From Actinoplanes sp. TFC3 (GTDB taxonomy: Bacteria; Actinomycetota; Actinomycetes; Mycobacteriales; Micromonosporaceae), in NCBI RefSeq assembly GCF_001553785.1, contig NZ_LOJP01000002.1:15974-79973 (forward strand): a DNA stretch of 64,000 nucleotides, given 5' to 3'. A program made the position numbers and the translations under genes. The notes under the pieces are model-generated. The model was not told the origin of the DNA and made no database searches. It saw nothing but the letters and a program-made list of their open reading frames with translations. Of this stretch, positions 27,540 to 36,322 are shown piece by piece. Position 1 is the first letter of the stretch; each line of letters begins with the position of its first letter.

Positions 27540-29054
27540 ATGCGTTGCTTGGTCACCGGTGCGACCGGTTACATCGGCGGGCGCCTGGTACCCCGGTTGA
27601 TCGCCGCGGGTCATCAGGTGCGGGCTCTCTCGCGCAGCGCGGGGCGGCTACGGGACGTGCCCTGGGCTCCGCAAGCCGAGATAGTCGAGGGTGATTTGTC
27701 CGATCCGGCGTCGCTCGCGGACGCCCTTGACGGCGTCGACGTCGCCTATTTCCTCGTGCACTCGCTGGGTCAGCGCGATTTCGAGCGCATCGACCGGGAA
27801 GCCGCCACGAATTTCGCGCGGGCCGCGTACGAGAAAGGCGTCAAAAGAATTGTTTATCTCGGCGGTCCAGAAGTCCCGGCCGATGATCGCCCGTCGGCCC
27901 ACCTGCGTTCCCGAGCCGAAGTCGGACGCATTCTGCTGGACAGCGGAGTGCCGACGGCAGTTCTGCGGGCCCCGGTCATCATCGGATCGGGCTCGGCGTC
28001 CTTTGAGATGTTGCGGTATCTGACCGAACGGCTGCCGGTCATGGTCACTCCCCGCTGGGTCCGCAATCGCATTCAACCGATCGCCGTCCGCGATGTGCTG
28101 CGTTATCTGATCGGCGCCGCGACCCTGTCCCCGGACGTCAATCGCGGTTTCGACATCGGCGGCCGGGATGTGCTGACCTACGCCGAAATGATGCAGCGCT
28201 ACGCCAGAGTCGCCGGATTGCCCCGCCGGATCATTCTCCCGTTGCGCCCCCTGAGCCCGTGGCTTTCCGCGCACTGGGTCGGCGCCATCACCCCGGTGCC
28301 CAATGCCATTGCCCGTCCTCTGGTCGCCAGCCTGATCCACGAGGCTGTGGCGCACGAGAACGACATCGCCGGCTACGTCCCGGGTGAGCCGCCGCTCGGT
28401 TTTGACGAATCGGTGCGGCTCGCGCTCGGCAAGATCCGCGACGACGAGGTGGAGACCCGCTGGTCCAACGCCTCGGGTGCGGATGCGGCGGCCGAGCCGA
28501 TGCCCAGCGACCCGGCCTGGACCGGCGGCACGATCTACAAGGACGAGCGCTGCCGCGAGGTGAACGCCCCGGCCGCCGCGCTGTGGCGGGTCATCGAGGG
28601 CGTGGGCGGCGACAACGGCTGGTACTCGTTCCCGCTGGCCTGGTCGGTGCGCGGCTGGCTGGACCGGCTGGTCGGCGGCGTGGGCCTGCGACGCGGCCGC
28701 CGCGACCGCGACCACCTGTACGTGGGTGAGGCGCTGGACTGGTGGCGGGTCGAGGAGATCAAGCCCGGCGAGCTGCTGCGGTTGCGTGCCGAGATGAAGG
28801 TGCCGGGCCGGGCCTGGCTGGAGATGTACGCCGAGGCGCGCCCGGACGGCACCAGCGTCTACCGCCAGCGGGCCCTGTTCGTGCCCCGTGGTCTGGCCGG
28901 TCACGCGTACTGGGCGAGCATCCTGCCCTTCCACGGGATCATCTTCAGCGGCATGGCCCGCAACATCGCCAGGGGCGCTATGACGCCGCCGCGCGGGTCA
29001 GGCGATCCCGGACGGCCAGCCACTCCTCAGTCGGCGGCGGGTTCTTCGCGATGA
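27540..29054 (+). CDS. SDR family oxidoreductase fused to DUF2867 domain
   Basis: A 504-aa two-domain protein. Residues 1-290 are an atypical NAD(P)-binding SDR domain beginning CLVTGATGYIGGRLVP; the usual YxxxK pair is not evident. Residues ~330-480 match DUF2867, a START-like fold. Similar fusions are common in actinobacteria but their substrate is unknown. The last ~25 codons (after NIARGA) are Pro/Gly/Ser-rich and lie antisense to the end of the downstream convergent gene: the two coding regions overlap by 77 bp. Confidence 0.82.
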   Translation: MRCLVTGATGYIGGRLVPRLIAAGHQVRALSRSAGRLRDVPWAPQAEIVEGDLSDPASLADALDGVDVAYFLVHSLGQRDFERIDREAATNFARAAYEKGVKRIVYLGGPEVPADDRPSAHLRSRAEVGRILLDSGVPTAVLRAPVIIGSGSASFEMLRYLTERLPVMVTPRWVRNRIQPIAVRDVLRYLIGAATLSPDVNRGFDIGGRDVLTYAEMMQRYARVAGLPRRIILPLRPLSPWLSAHWVGAITPVPNAIARPLVASLIHEAVAHENDIAGYVPGEPPLGFDESVRLALGKIRDDEVETRWSNASGADAAAEPMPSDPAWTGGTIYKDERCREVNAPAAALWRVIEGVGGDNGWYSFPLAWSVRGWLDRLVGGVGLRRGRRDRDHLYVGEALDWWRVEEIKPGELLRLRAEMKVPGRAWLEMYAEARPDGTSVYRQRALFVPRGLAGHAYWASILPFHGIIFSGMARNIARGAMTPPRGSGDPGRPATPQSAAGSSR

Positions 29055-29901
29055 TCGTGCGGACCCCGCGGTCGTCCAGGCGGTGCAGGGCGGCGTAGAG
29101 GTCGGCGGCATACTCGCGCGGGTCGACGCTGAGGATCTCGGCGCCGGGCACGTCCTCGGTCTCGTAGGTGAGCACCGCGACCGGCTCGGGCGCGCTCACC
29201 GAGCTCACGTCATCGGTCAGGATCAGCCGGGCCCGGGGTGCGTAGTGGCGCTTGCTCATCCCGGGTGAGGACCGCTCGGCGCCGTCGGCCACCTCGTCGG
29301 GCAGCGTGATCGAGCCGGTCACCTGGCGGAGGTCGCGCAGCGGCAGGGCTCCTGGGCGCAGCAGCCGCGGCGGATCCACTGTCACATCCACCACTGTCGA
29401 CTCGATGCCCCACCGGGTCGGCCCGCCGTCCAGCACCATCGGCACGTCGGGCAGGCTGCGCAAGACGTGCTGGGCGGTGGTCGGCGAGATGCTTTCCGAG
29501 CGGTTCGCGCTGGGCGCGGCCAGAGCCAACCCCGAGGCATCAAGCAACTTCAGAGCAACATCATGCGCCGGTACGCGCACAGCGATCGTTCCCGTGCCGA
29601 GGTGCCCGGCCCGCTCCACCACCAGGGTCAGCGGCCCCGGCCAGAACTGGGCTGCCAGCTCGTTGGCCAGGTCGGGCCACTGCTTGGCCAGCGCACGGGC
29701 CGCGGTGACGTCGGCGACGTGCACGATCAGCGGGTTCCACGACGGACGGTTCTTGAGCCGGTAGATCTCGGCCACCGCGCGCTCGCTGAACGCGTCGGCG
29801 CCCAGGCCGTACACGGTCTCGGTGGGGAACGCCACGACCTGCCCGGCCCGCAGCAGGTCGGCGGCGCGGCGGATCCCACCGGCGTCGGCAGTGATGATCA
29901 C
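28978..29901 (-). CDS. L-threonylcarbamoyladenylate synthase, Sua5 type
   Basis: Makes threonylcarbamoyl-AMP from Thr, bicarbonate and ATP for the t6A37 tRNA modification. The 307-aa protein has the YrdC domain (VVAFPTETVYGLGADA, LKNRPSWNPLIVHV, APSANRSESISPT, DGGPTRWGIESTVVDV) followed by a linker and a C-terminal Sua5 domain from about residue 220. The GTG start overlaps the phosphatase stop (GTGA). It is the second such synthase in the same operon; the shorter paralogue lies upstream. Confidence 0.88.
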   Translation of the reverse strand: MIITADAGGIRRAADLLRAGQVVAFPTETVYGLGADAFSERAVAEIYRLKNRPSWNPLIVHVADVTAARALAKQWPDLANELAAQFWPGPLTLVVERAGHLGTGTIAVRVPAHDVALKLLDASGLALAAPSANRSESISPTTAQHVLRSLPDVPMVLDGGPTRWGIESTVVDVTVDPPRLLRPGALPLRDLRQVTGSITLPDEVADGAERSSPGMSKRHYAPRARLILTDDVSSVSAPEPVAVLTYETEDVPGAEILSVDPREYAADLYAALHRLDDRGVRTIIAKNPPPTEEWLAVRDRLTRAAAS

Positions 29902-30521
29902 GCGGCCCTCGCAGCCCCCGGCAGCAGCGCCTCGACCAGGGGGTACAGCGATTCGTCGATGTCGTCGGCGATGCGCTGGAAGGTCTGGTCGCCGCGGCCC
30001 CACGGGTCGTCGAGGTCGTCGCCGGGTTGCGGCTCGGTGTCCCCGCGCAGCTTGTCCAGCGCCACCACCAGCGCCCGTGCCCGCGCGGCGAACGTCTCGG
30101 GGTCGGTGCCCGCGGCGGGCAGCTCCTTGGCCTCGAACTGCTGCAGCAGCCGGGCGAAGTGGCCCAGCACGAACGTGCGGTGGACGGCCTCGGGCAGCAG
30201 CGCGGCAACGTAGTCGCTCTGGTCGGCGGTCGCGGTCAGGATCAGATCGGCCTCGGTGAGCTGGGCGCCGGTGAGCTTGCGGGCGGTGAAACCGTCGACA
30301 CTGCCGCCGCGCAGCCGGATCTGCCGGCCGGCGGGCGGGTTCATCTCCTCGCCGTCGTGCCAGCCACCGGTGCCCGCGCTCCGGCTGACCAGCAGCTCGT
30401 GCACGTCGGCGTCGGGATCGAGCTTGCCGAGCCGCTGCTGCGCGGCGAGCACCAGCAACCGCTCGGCCATCGGCGAGCGGCAGATGTTGCCCATGCACAC
30501 GTGCAGCACGGTGAACGCCAT
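29898..30521 (-). CDS. low-molecular-weight protein-tyrosine phosphatase
   Basis: A 207-aa phosphatase with the P-loop Cys9-MGNIC-Arg15-S (CX5R) at the N-terminus and the general-acid Asp in DDPWGRGDQTF near residue 170. It is longer than the ~150-aa core family, with an insertion after residue 120, as in other actinobacterial neighbours of prmC. It lies 2 nt after the upstream synthase stop and overlaps the Sua5-type gene by 4 nt. The targets are unknown. Confidence 0.9.
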   Translation of the reverse strand: MAFTVLHVCMGNICRSPMAERLLVLAAQQRLGKLDPDADVHELLVSRSAGTGGWHDGEEMNPPAGRQIRLRGGSVDGFTARKLTGAQLTEADLILTATADQSDYVAALLPEAVHRTFVLGHFARLLQQFEAKELPAAGTDPETFAARARALVVALDKLRGDTEPQPGDDLDDPWGRGDQTFQRIADDIDESLYPLVEALLPGAARAA

Positions 30522-30523
30522 GA

Positions 30524-31171
30524 TCAGGATCCCGCGGGCTGCAGGTCGGGGACCACGTCATGCAGCTTGTCGTATGACAGGGCGCCCTCGCGTAGCACCC
30601 GAGGCACGTCACCGGTCACGTCCACCACCGTGCTCGGCGCCGGGTCGTGCGCCACCCCGGCCTCCAGGTAGATGCGCACCGAGTATTCGAGCTGGTCGCG
30701 GGCCTCCTCGGCGGTGACCGGCGCGGCCTGGCCAACCTTGTTGGCAGTGGTCACGGCCATCGGGCCGATCTCGCGCAGCACCTCCAGCGCCACCGGGTGC
30801 AGCGGCATCCGTACGGCCACCCGCCCCCCGGTCTCGCCCAGATCCCACTGCAGGCTCGGCGAGTGCTCGACGATGATCGTCAGCGCGCCCGGCCAGAACG
30901 CGTCAGCCAGATCCCGGGCCGCCTTGGGGATGGAGTAGACCAGCCCGTCCAGGGTGTGCCGCGAGCCGACCAGCACCGGCGGCGCCACCCGGCGGTCGAC
31001 TCCCCGAGCGGTCTGCAACGCGCTGACCGCATGCGGAGTGAACGCCTCCGCCCCGACGCCGTAGACCGTGTCGGTGGGCAGGACCACGAGTTCCCCGCTG
31101 CGAACCGCCTCGACGGCGGCGGCGATGCCGCGATCGCGCTCGGCCACGGTCCGGCAGTCGTAAAGCATCAC
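30524..31171 (-). CDS. L-threonylcarbamoyladenylate synthase, short TsaC type
   Basis: YrdC-domain enzyme of 215 aa without the Sua5 extension. The motifs VVLPTDTVYGVGAEAF, FWPGALTIIVEH, VAVRMPLHP and PSTVVDVTGDVPRVLREGA are present; the Lys/Arg active-site segment reads ARGVDRRVAPPVLVGS, the form usual downstream of actinobacterial prmC. It probably supplies threonylcarbamoyl-AMP for t6A. It overlaps prmC by 4 nt (ATGA). Confidence 0.9.
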   Translation of the reverse strand: MMLYDCRTVAERDRGIAAAVEAVRSGELVVLPTDTVYGVGAEAFTPHAVSALQTARGVDRRVAPPVLVGSRHTLDGLVYSIPKAARDLADAFWPGALTIIVEHSPSLQWDLGETGGRVAVRMPLHPVALEVLREIGPMAVTTANKVGQAAPVTAEEARDQLEYSVRIYLEAGVAHDPAPSTVVDVTGDVPRVLREGALSYDKLHDVVPDLQPAGS

Positions 31172-32058
31172 GACGCCGAGTCTAATTGCCTGATCGCGGT
31201 GGCGAATCTAGGGCGCCCAGCAAAGTCGTTATGCCCTTTTACCTCGGTGAAGCGACCATCCGCACGCAGCAGCTCGGGGACATCGGCACCGTGCACGTCG
31301 TCGTGCTCGAGGCCCACCACCCCACCGGGACGCAGCAACTCGGCGGCGAGCCGGATCACCGGCCGGATCACGCTCAGCCCGTCCGCTCCCCCGAACACCG
31401 CCTCGGCCGGGTCATGATCGGCCACCTCCGGCGGCACCGGGGTTCCCTCGGGCACATAGGGCGGATTGCAGAGCAGCACGTCGACCTGGCCGTGCAGCTC
31501 CGCAAGTAACCCGGGGCCGGTGACATCGCCCGGCAGGACGGTCACAACGGGAAACGGCTCGGCGTTGCGTCGCAGATATGACAGTGCCGCCGAGGAGCGC
31601 TCGACCGCGATCACCCGGCCCGGCCGGCCCTCATCGGCCACCGACAGGGCGATTGCCCCGCTGCCGCTGCACAGATCGACCACCGTCGCGCCCGGCGCGG
31701 TGTGCTCGATCCCCCAACCGGCCAGCAGTTCCGTCTCCGGGCGCGGCACGAAGACCCCGTCGCCGACGGCCAGCTCGAGATGCCGGAACGCGGCGGTGCC
31801 CAGCAGGTGCTGCAACGGCACCCGCTGCGCCCGCCGGGCCGTGAGGTTCTCGAATCGGCGCAGCTCAGCGGCGCGCACGGTGTCCACCAGGACGAGCCGG
31901 CCGCGGCCGATGCCCAGCACATGCGCGGCGAGCAGCTCGGCATCGACGCGGGGCGATTCAACGCCCGCCTCGGCAAGCTGTTTCGCGGCCGCGACCAGCG
32001 CCGGCGCCAAGCGGACGCGATCGGGGTCCGCCGAGGGGTGTTCGTGCGCGAGTGTCAC
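31168..32058 (-). CDS. prmC: peptide chain release factor N5-glutamine methyltransferase
   Basis: Methylates the Gln of the GGQ motif in release factors. The 296-aa protein has an N-terminal helical domain, the SAM motif VVDLCSGSGAIALSVA near residue 130 and the catalytic NPPYVPEGTPVPPEV near residue 200. In most relatives it directly follows prfA; here a 5.6-kb accessory block (GGDEF plus three PQQ genes) separates them. The start is GTG. Confidence 0.93.
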   Translation of the reverse strand: MTLAHEHPSADPDRVRLAPALVAAAKQLAEAGVESPRVDAELLAAHVLGIGRGRLVLVDTVRAAELRRFENLTARRAQRVPLQHLLGTAAFRHLELAVGDGVFVPRPETELLAGWGIEHTAPGATVVDLCSGSGAIALSVADEGRPGRVIAVERSSAALSYLRRNAEPFPVVTVLPGDVTGPGLLAELHGQVDVLLCNPPYVPEGTPVPPEVADHDPAEAVFGGADGLSVIRPVIRLAAELLRPGGVVGLEHDDVHGADVPELLRADGRFTEVKGHNDFAGRPRFATAIRQLDSAS

Positions 32059-32156
32059 GGCATAATCATGGAACGTCGTTTCGCGGCGGCGACCGGCCGG
32101 GTCGTCGATCGATGAACGCCGTCGGCGAGAGGGGCCTGCATGGCCGTGGCGATCCC

Positions 32157-33662
32157 ATGACCTGGTTGGATCAGCTACCGGATTGCGTCGACGACCTGCG
32201 CCGGGCCGGCGAGCTCCAGCAGGGCGGCCGCTCCGCCGAGGCGCTGACCATTCTGGACAAGGTGCTCGAGGTCACCACCGACCCGCTGACCCGGGCGTAC
32301 GCGCTCGTGCAGCGGTTCGGGGCGTTGATCAACCTGGGGCGCATCGCCGAGTTCGCCACCGCCATGACGCTCGCCAGCAACGCCGTCCACGAGACCTCCG
32401 ACCCCTACCTGCGCGGGCAGATGCACGCGTTCGCGGCGCTCGGCGCGCACCTGCAGAGCGCCCTGGACCGCGGCGTCACCCACCTCGTGCAGTCCGCCCG
32501 GGCGCTGGCTGCGGTGCCCGACGGCGACACCGAAACCGCGTGGGGCTGGCACGACCTCGCCATGGCGTACTCCTACTTGGGCTTTCACGGTCACGCGCTG
32601 ACCGCCATCGAGCAGGCCCGCCAGGTCGGCGCGGCGGCCGGCATGGCCCCGGAGCTGTTCGCCGCCCCCGGCATCCGGCTGCGCAACGCCGTCTCCCTCG
32701 ATCACCAGGGTGACACCGACGGCTGCCTGCGCGTGCTGCGCGACATCGACGCTGAACTCACCCGCTACCTGGCCACCGGCGCCGACGCGCGGCTGCGGCC
32801 CAGCGCCCGCCCGGTGTACGGCTACGCCCTGGCCCGCCGCGCCGCGCTTGGCGAGGCCCCTGAAACCGACGTGACCGAGTTGCTCACCGGCGGCGGCGAC
32901 AGCGTGCGCTCGCGCGACCTGCGCCACCTCGGCGGGGTGTGCCTGGACATCGCGGCCGGTCAGCCCACCCGGGCGCTGCGCAAACTCGACGCCGTACCGG
33001 TGTCGCAGGAGATCCTCGGCGCCGCCGAACCGGCCCGGTTGCGCAGCATCTGCTACGCGGTCGCCGGGGAGCACCAGGCCGCGCACAAGGCCGACCGGTA
33101 TGCGTTCCGCCTCGCCGCCCAGCGCATCGACCGGCTGCGCGACGGCTATCTGGACGGGGTGGCCGCCCGCCTCGACGCCCAGGAAACCCACCGCGACGCC
33201 GGGCGCTACGGCGACGAAACCCTGACCGACCCGCTCACCGGCCTGCCCAACCGCCGCCAGCTCGAACGCTACGTCTCGGCCATGCTGGCCCGTGGGGAAC
33301 GGGCCGCCATCGGCGTCTGCGACCTGATCGGGTTCACCGCGGTCAACGCCCGGCATGGCCGGCACTGCGGCGACCTGGTGCTGCAACGCATCGCTGGCGT
33401 GCTGAGCCGGGTCATGCGCCGCGGTGACTTCGTGGCCCGCTTCGCCGGCGACGAGTTCGTGGTCGTGCTTCCCGGGGCCGGCCCGACCCAGGCGGCCGAG
33501 GTGTCGCGCCGGATCAGCGCCGCCGCTGCCGGCGAGAACTGGCAGGTCCTGGTGCCCGGCACCCCGATCGGGCTGGCAGCCGGCTGGTCCGAGGTGGGAC
33601 CCGACCGGCGCGCCCTGGCTGCCGCGCTGGCCGCCGCGGCAGGCAACCGGACACCTGCCTGA
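32157..33662 (+). CDS. GGDEF domain-containing protein with helical-repeat sensor region
   Basis: A 501-aa soluble protein. Residues 1-340 are Ala/Leu-rich helices resembling TPR-type repeats. From about residue 357 (TDPLTGLPNRRQL) a diguanylate cyclase domain follows. The active-site signature is AGDEF (430-434) rather than GGDEF, a form reported in some active cyclases. An RxxD inhibitory site (RRGD, 421-424) sits exactly five residues before it. It may make cyclic-di-GMP or only bind nucleotide. The ATG at 32157 is chosen; ATG at 32112 is an in-frame alternative and neither has a clear ribosome-binding site. It is divergent from prmC and leads into the PQQ block. Confidence 0.82.
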   Translation: MTWLDQLPDCVDDLRRAGELQQGGRSAEALTILDKVLEVTTDPLTRAYALVQRFGALINLGRIAEFATAMTLASNAVHETSDPYLRGQMHAFAALGAHLQSALDRGVTHLVQSARALAAVPDGDTETAWGWHDLAMAYSYLGFHGHALTAIEQARQVGAAAGMAPELFAAPGIRLRNAVSLDHQGDTDGCLRVLRDIDAELTRYLATGADARLRPSARPVYGYALARRAALGEAPETDVTELLTGGGDSVRSRDLRHLGGVCLDIAAGQPTRALRKLDAVPVSQEILGAAEPARLRSICYAVAGEHQAAHKADRYAFRLAAQRIDRLRDGYLDGVAARLDAQETHRDAGRYGDETLTDPLTGLPNRRQLERYVSAMLARGERAAIGVCDLIGFTAVNARHGRHCGDLVLQRIAGVLSRVMRRGDFVARFAGDEFVVVLPGAGPTQAAEVSRRISAAAAGENWQVLVPGTPIGLAAGWSEVGPDRRALAAALAAAAGNRTPA

Positions 33663-33666
33663 GCCG

Positions 33667-33672
33667 TAGGTT
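33667..33672 (+). promoter_or_regulatory. -10 box of leaderless PQQ-like gene 1
   Basis: TAGGTT, then 7 nt, then the ATG at 33680. The same spacing occurs before both downstream paralogues. Confidence 0.5.
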
Positions 33673-33679
33673 GGACGAC

Positions 33680-34951
33680 ATGGGCGTCATCGAGCTGGGG
33701 GTGGTGACGCCGTACGAGCCGGCCGAACCGGTGCGCCCGGACCTGCGGCGCTACCTGATCGCGCTGGTTCTGCTGCTCAGCGCCGGGCTGCTGACCGGGG
33801 CCGCGCCGATCCCGCAGCACTCCTTCACCACGCTCTGGCGCATCCCGATAAACGGCAACGAGGACTCGTTCGCCATGAACCCGGGCGGCGTGTACGTGCT
33901 GTCGTCGACCGGCGAGCGGCGGGTGACCGCGTACGACCCTCGTACCGGAAAGATCCGCTGGACCCGGATGGTGCGCGACAGCACCTCCTGGATCGACGCG
34001 GCCGGCGGCGGCGTGCTGCTCGCGCCCACCAGCGACGGCAGCACCTCGCAGACCATCGCCCTGGAGGACGGCACCGGCCGCGAGCTGTGGCGCCAACCCG
34101 GCGACAGCCTGACCGTGCACGCCGGGCTGGTGCTGCTGATCCAGGGCGACCCGGAGATGTCCGCGGTCCGCTCGCTGCGCGTCGTCGACCTGCACACCGG
34201 CACCCCCGTGTGGAGCTTCACCGCCGGGCGGCGGCGCACCTGGATCGCCACCGGCGACACCGACGCCGACCGGCTCGTCGTGGCCACCGAGGACGGCGAC
34301 GTGACAGTGCACGACTTCGGCTCGGGCCGCGTGGTGACGCACGGCTGGGTGCCCTGGCCCGGCGCGATCGCCAGCCCCGACCAGCCGCCCGGCGTCGGCG
34401 TCGCGGGCCACACCTTCTTCCTGCCCGGCACCTCCAGCGAACAGCCCGCCATGACCATGTACGACACCGAGACCCTGCACGAACGCTGGCGGCTGTCCAG
34501 CCGGTCGATCATCAGCTTCTACGAATGCGGACCGGTGTTCTGCCTCAACGACGACAACGGCCTCTCCGTGTACGATCAAAAAACCGGCCAGCCCCTCTGG
34601 CACCGCCCGGGTGAGGGCTATGCCGCCGCCCTGCACCGCGATCGGCTGGTGCTCGAGAACGGCATCGGCGCCCGGCGGGTGCTGGTCGACGCCCGCACCG
34701 GACGTGAGCTGGCCGACCTGGGCACCAGCTCGCTCTCGTACGGCGACACCGGCCCGGTCTACTCGCTGGCCCTGACCCACCAACCGCCCGGGCGCACCGC
34801 GATCGGCGAGCTCGACGAGCACACCGGCCGCATCGACCTGCGCGGTGCCCTCGACCCGGCCGCCGATTACTGCCAAAGCACCGATCGGCTGCTCGCCTGC
34901 TACACCGGCGGCTCACGGCTCACGATCACCGAAATCGGACGGGCTCCCTGA
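33680..34951 (+). CDS. membrane-anchored PQQ-like beta-propeller protein, paralogue 1
   Basis: A 423-aa protein. A short cytoplasmic N-terminus starting MGVIELG precedes one transmembrane helix (LIALVLLLSAGLLTGAA, residues ~32-48), then an extracytoplasmic beta-propeller of PQQ/BamB-type repeats (for example VTAYDPRTGKIRWTR). Two Cys pairs are conserved with the paralogues: CGPVFC near residue 285 and YC...AC near the C-terminus, probably disulfides. No lipobox is present. The role is unknown; such propellers usually mediate protein interaction or assembly at the surface. Confidence 0.8.
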   Translation: MGVIELGVVTPYEPAEPVRPDLRRYLIALVLLLSAGLLTGAAPIPQHSFTTLWRIPINGNEDSFAMNPGGVYVLSSTGERRVTAYDPRTGKIRWTRMVRDSTSWIDAAGGGVLLAPTSDGSTSQTIALEDGTGRELWRQPGDSLTVHAGLVLLIQGDPEMSAVRSLRVVDLHTGTPVWSFTAGRRRTWIATGDTDADRLVVATEDGDVTVHDFGSGRVVTHGWVPWPGAIASPDQPPGVGVAGHTFFLPGTSSEQPAMTMYDTETLHERWRLSSRSIISFYECGPVFCLNDDNGLSVYDQKTGQPLWHRPGEGYAAALHRDRLVLENGIGARRVLVDARTGRELADLGTSSLSYGDTGPVYSLALTHQPPGRTAIGELDEHTGRIDLRGALDPAADYCQSTDRLLACYTGGSRLTITEIGRAP

Positions 34952-34967
34952 ACCGGCGGGGTTGACC

Positions 34968-34973
34968 TACGCT
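34968..34973 (+). promoter_or_regulatory. -10 box of leaderless PQQ-like gene 2
   Basis: TACGCT followed by 7 nt and the ATG at 34981. Confidence 0.5.
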
Positions 34974-34980
34974 GCCATCC

Positions 34981-36312
34981 ATGGAAGTCATCGAGCTCGG
35001 CGTGGTCACGGATCCGGCCGAGCCGCCCCGCCGGCCGAACGCCTGGGCGCTGAGCCGCCGCCGCGACGTCCGGCGCGGGCTGCTCGCCACGGTCGCCGTG
35101 CTGAGCCTGCTGCTGGTCGCCGGGTCGGCACCCCCGAGTTCGGCCGGACCGCACCTGCTGTGGAGCATCCCGATGGCCGGCGCCGATGACTCGTTCACCG
35201 CGGCGGACGGCCAGGTGTACGTGCTGAGCGGCTCGCAGGTCGAGGGGCGGCGGCTGGACGCGTACGGGCTGCGTACCGGTAAGAAGGCCGCGAGCATCTC
35301 CGACCTGAAGGGCGCCACCTGGATCGGGGCGGTCCAGGCCGGGGTGGTCACCCTGCCGGCCGGCGACGCCACCGCGCAGCTCGACACCGTCGACGGCAAC
35401 TTCATCCACGAGACCATCGCCGTCGACGCCAAGACCGGCCGGGAACTGTGGCACCTGCCCGGTGAGCTCGCCGCCAGCGACTCCCAGCACGCGGTGCTCA
35501 GCCAGTGGGACCAGGCGGGCGCCAGCATCCAGACCCTGCGCGTGGCCGGCCTGCGCGACGGCACCACCGCCTGGGAGCACACCCACACCGACGTACAGGG
35601 CTGGTTGCTCGCCAAGGACACCGGGCGGCTCTACACCGCCACCCGCAACGGGCTGCTCAAGGTGCTCGACATCGCCGACGGCAGCACCCTGGTCAGCAAA
35701 CAACTTCCCGTGCAGAAGCAGCCTGCCTCGGCCGAGCGCTACACGGTCATCAGCGGCGAGCACCAGCAGCTCTTCGTGCGCACCATCGTGGACACCCGGG
35801 CCACCGTCGCCGCCTACGACCCGGCCACGCTCGCCGAACGCTGGCATCTCAGCAGCGAAACGTTCGACGGCTTCTACGGGTGCGGGTCGGTCATGTGCCT
35901 CAGCGATGCCGCCGGCATCTCCGGCTACGACCCGGCCACCGGTCAACGGCGCTGGCAGCGCGAGGGCAACGGGATGGCCACCGCGATCGGCAACGACCGG
36001 ATCCTGGTCCCCTACGGCGCCGACGAAAACCAGCACACCCTGGTCGACAGCAGCACCGGGGCCACCCTGGCCGACCTCGGTGCCGCAGCCACCGTGTCCG
36101 ACGTCGAGAACCCCGGCAGCCGGGCGTACATCCTGAGCGCCATGACCGATCCGCCCGGCCGGACCGCGCTCAGCGAGTTCGACCAGCGCACCGGCAAGGT
36201 CGTGCCACGCGGCACCATCGCCCAGACCAAGGAGTACAACTGCCGCGCCTCAGACAACCTGCTGGTCTGCGCCACCGCCGACGGGCGGCTCACGGTCACC
36301 GAGGTCCCTTAG
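34981..36312 (+). CDS. membrane-anchored PQQ-like beta-propeller protein, paralogue 2
   Basis: A 443-aa protein closely related to its two neighbours. It begins MEVIELG, has a transmembrane helix (LLATVAVLSLLLVAGSA) and a propeller domain with repeats such as DAYGLRTGKKAA and AKTGRELWHLPGE. The conserved CGSVMCL and NC...VC pairs match paralogue 1. The propeller is not expected to bind PQQ; the usual Trp-docking features cannot be judged. It starts 29 nt after the previous stop and has its own leaderless-type promoter. Confidence 0.8.
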   Translation: MEVIELGVVTDPAEPPRRPNAWALSRRRDVRRGLLATVAVLSLLLVAGSAPPSSAGPHLLWSIPMAGADDSFTAADGQVYVLSGSQVEGRRLDAYGLRTGKKAASISDLKGATWIGAVQAGVVTLPAGDATAQLDTVDGNFIHETIAVDAKTGRELWHLPGELAASDSQHAVLSQWDQAGASIQTLRVAGLRDGTTAWEHTHTDVQGWLLAKDTGRLYTATRNGLLKVLDIADGSTLVSKQLPVQKQPASAERYTVISGEHQQLFVRTIVDTRATVAAYDPATLAERWHLSSETFDGFYGCGSVMCLSDAAGISGYDPATGQRRWQREGNGMATAIGNDRILVPYGADENQHTLVDSSTGATLADLGAAATVSDVENPGSRAYILSAMTDPPGRTALSEFDQRTGKVVPRGTIAQTKEYNCRASDNLLVCATADGRLTVTEVP

Positions 36313-36315
36313 GGT
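36310..36315 (+). promoter_or_regulatory. -10 box of leaderless PQQ-like gene 3
   Basis: TAGGGT, overlapping the stop codon of paralogue 2, followed by 7 nt and the ATG at 36323. Confidence 0.5.
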
Positions 36316-36322
36316 CTGACCC

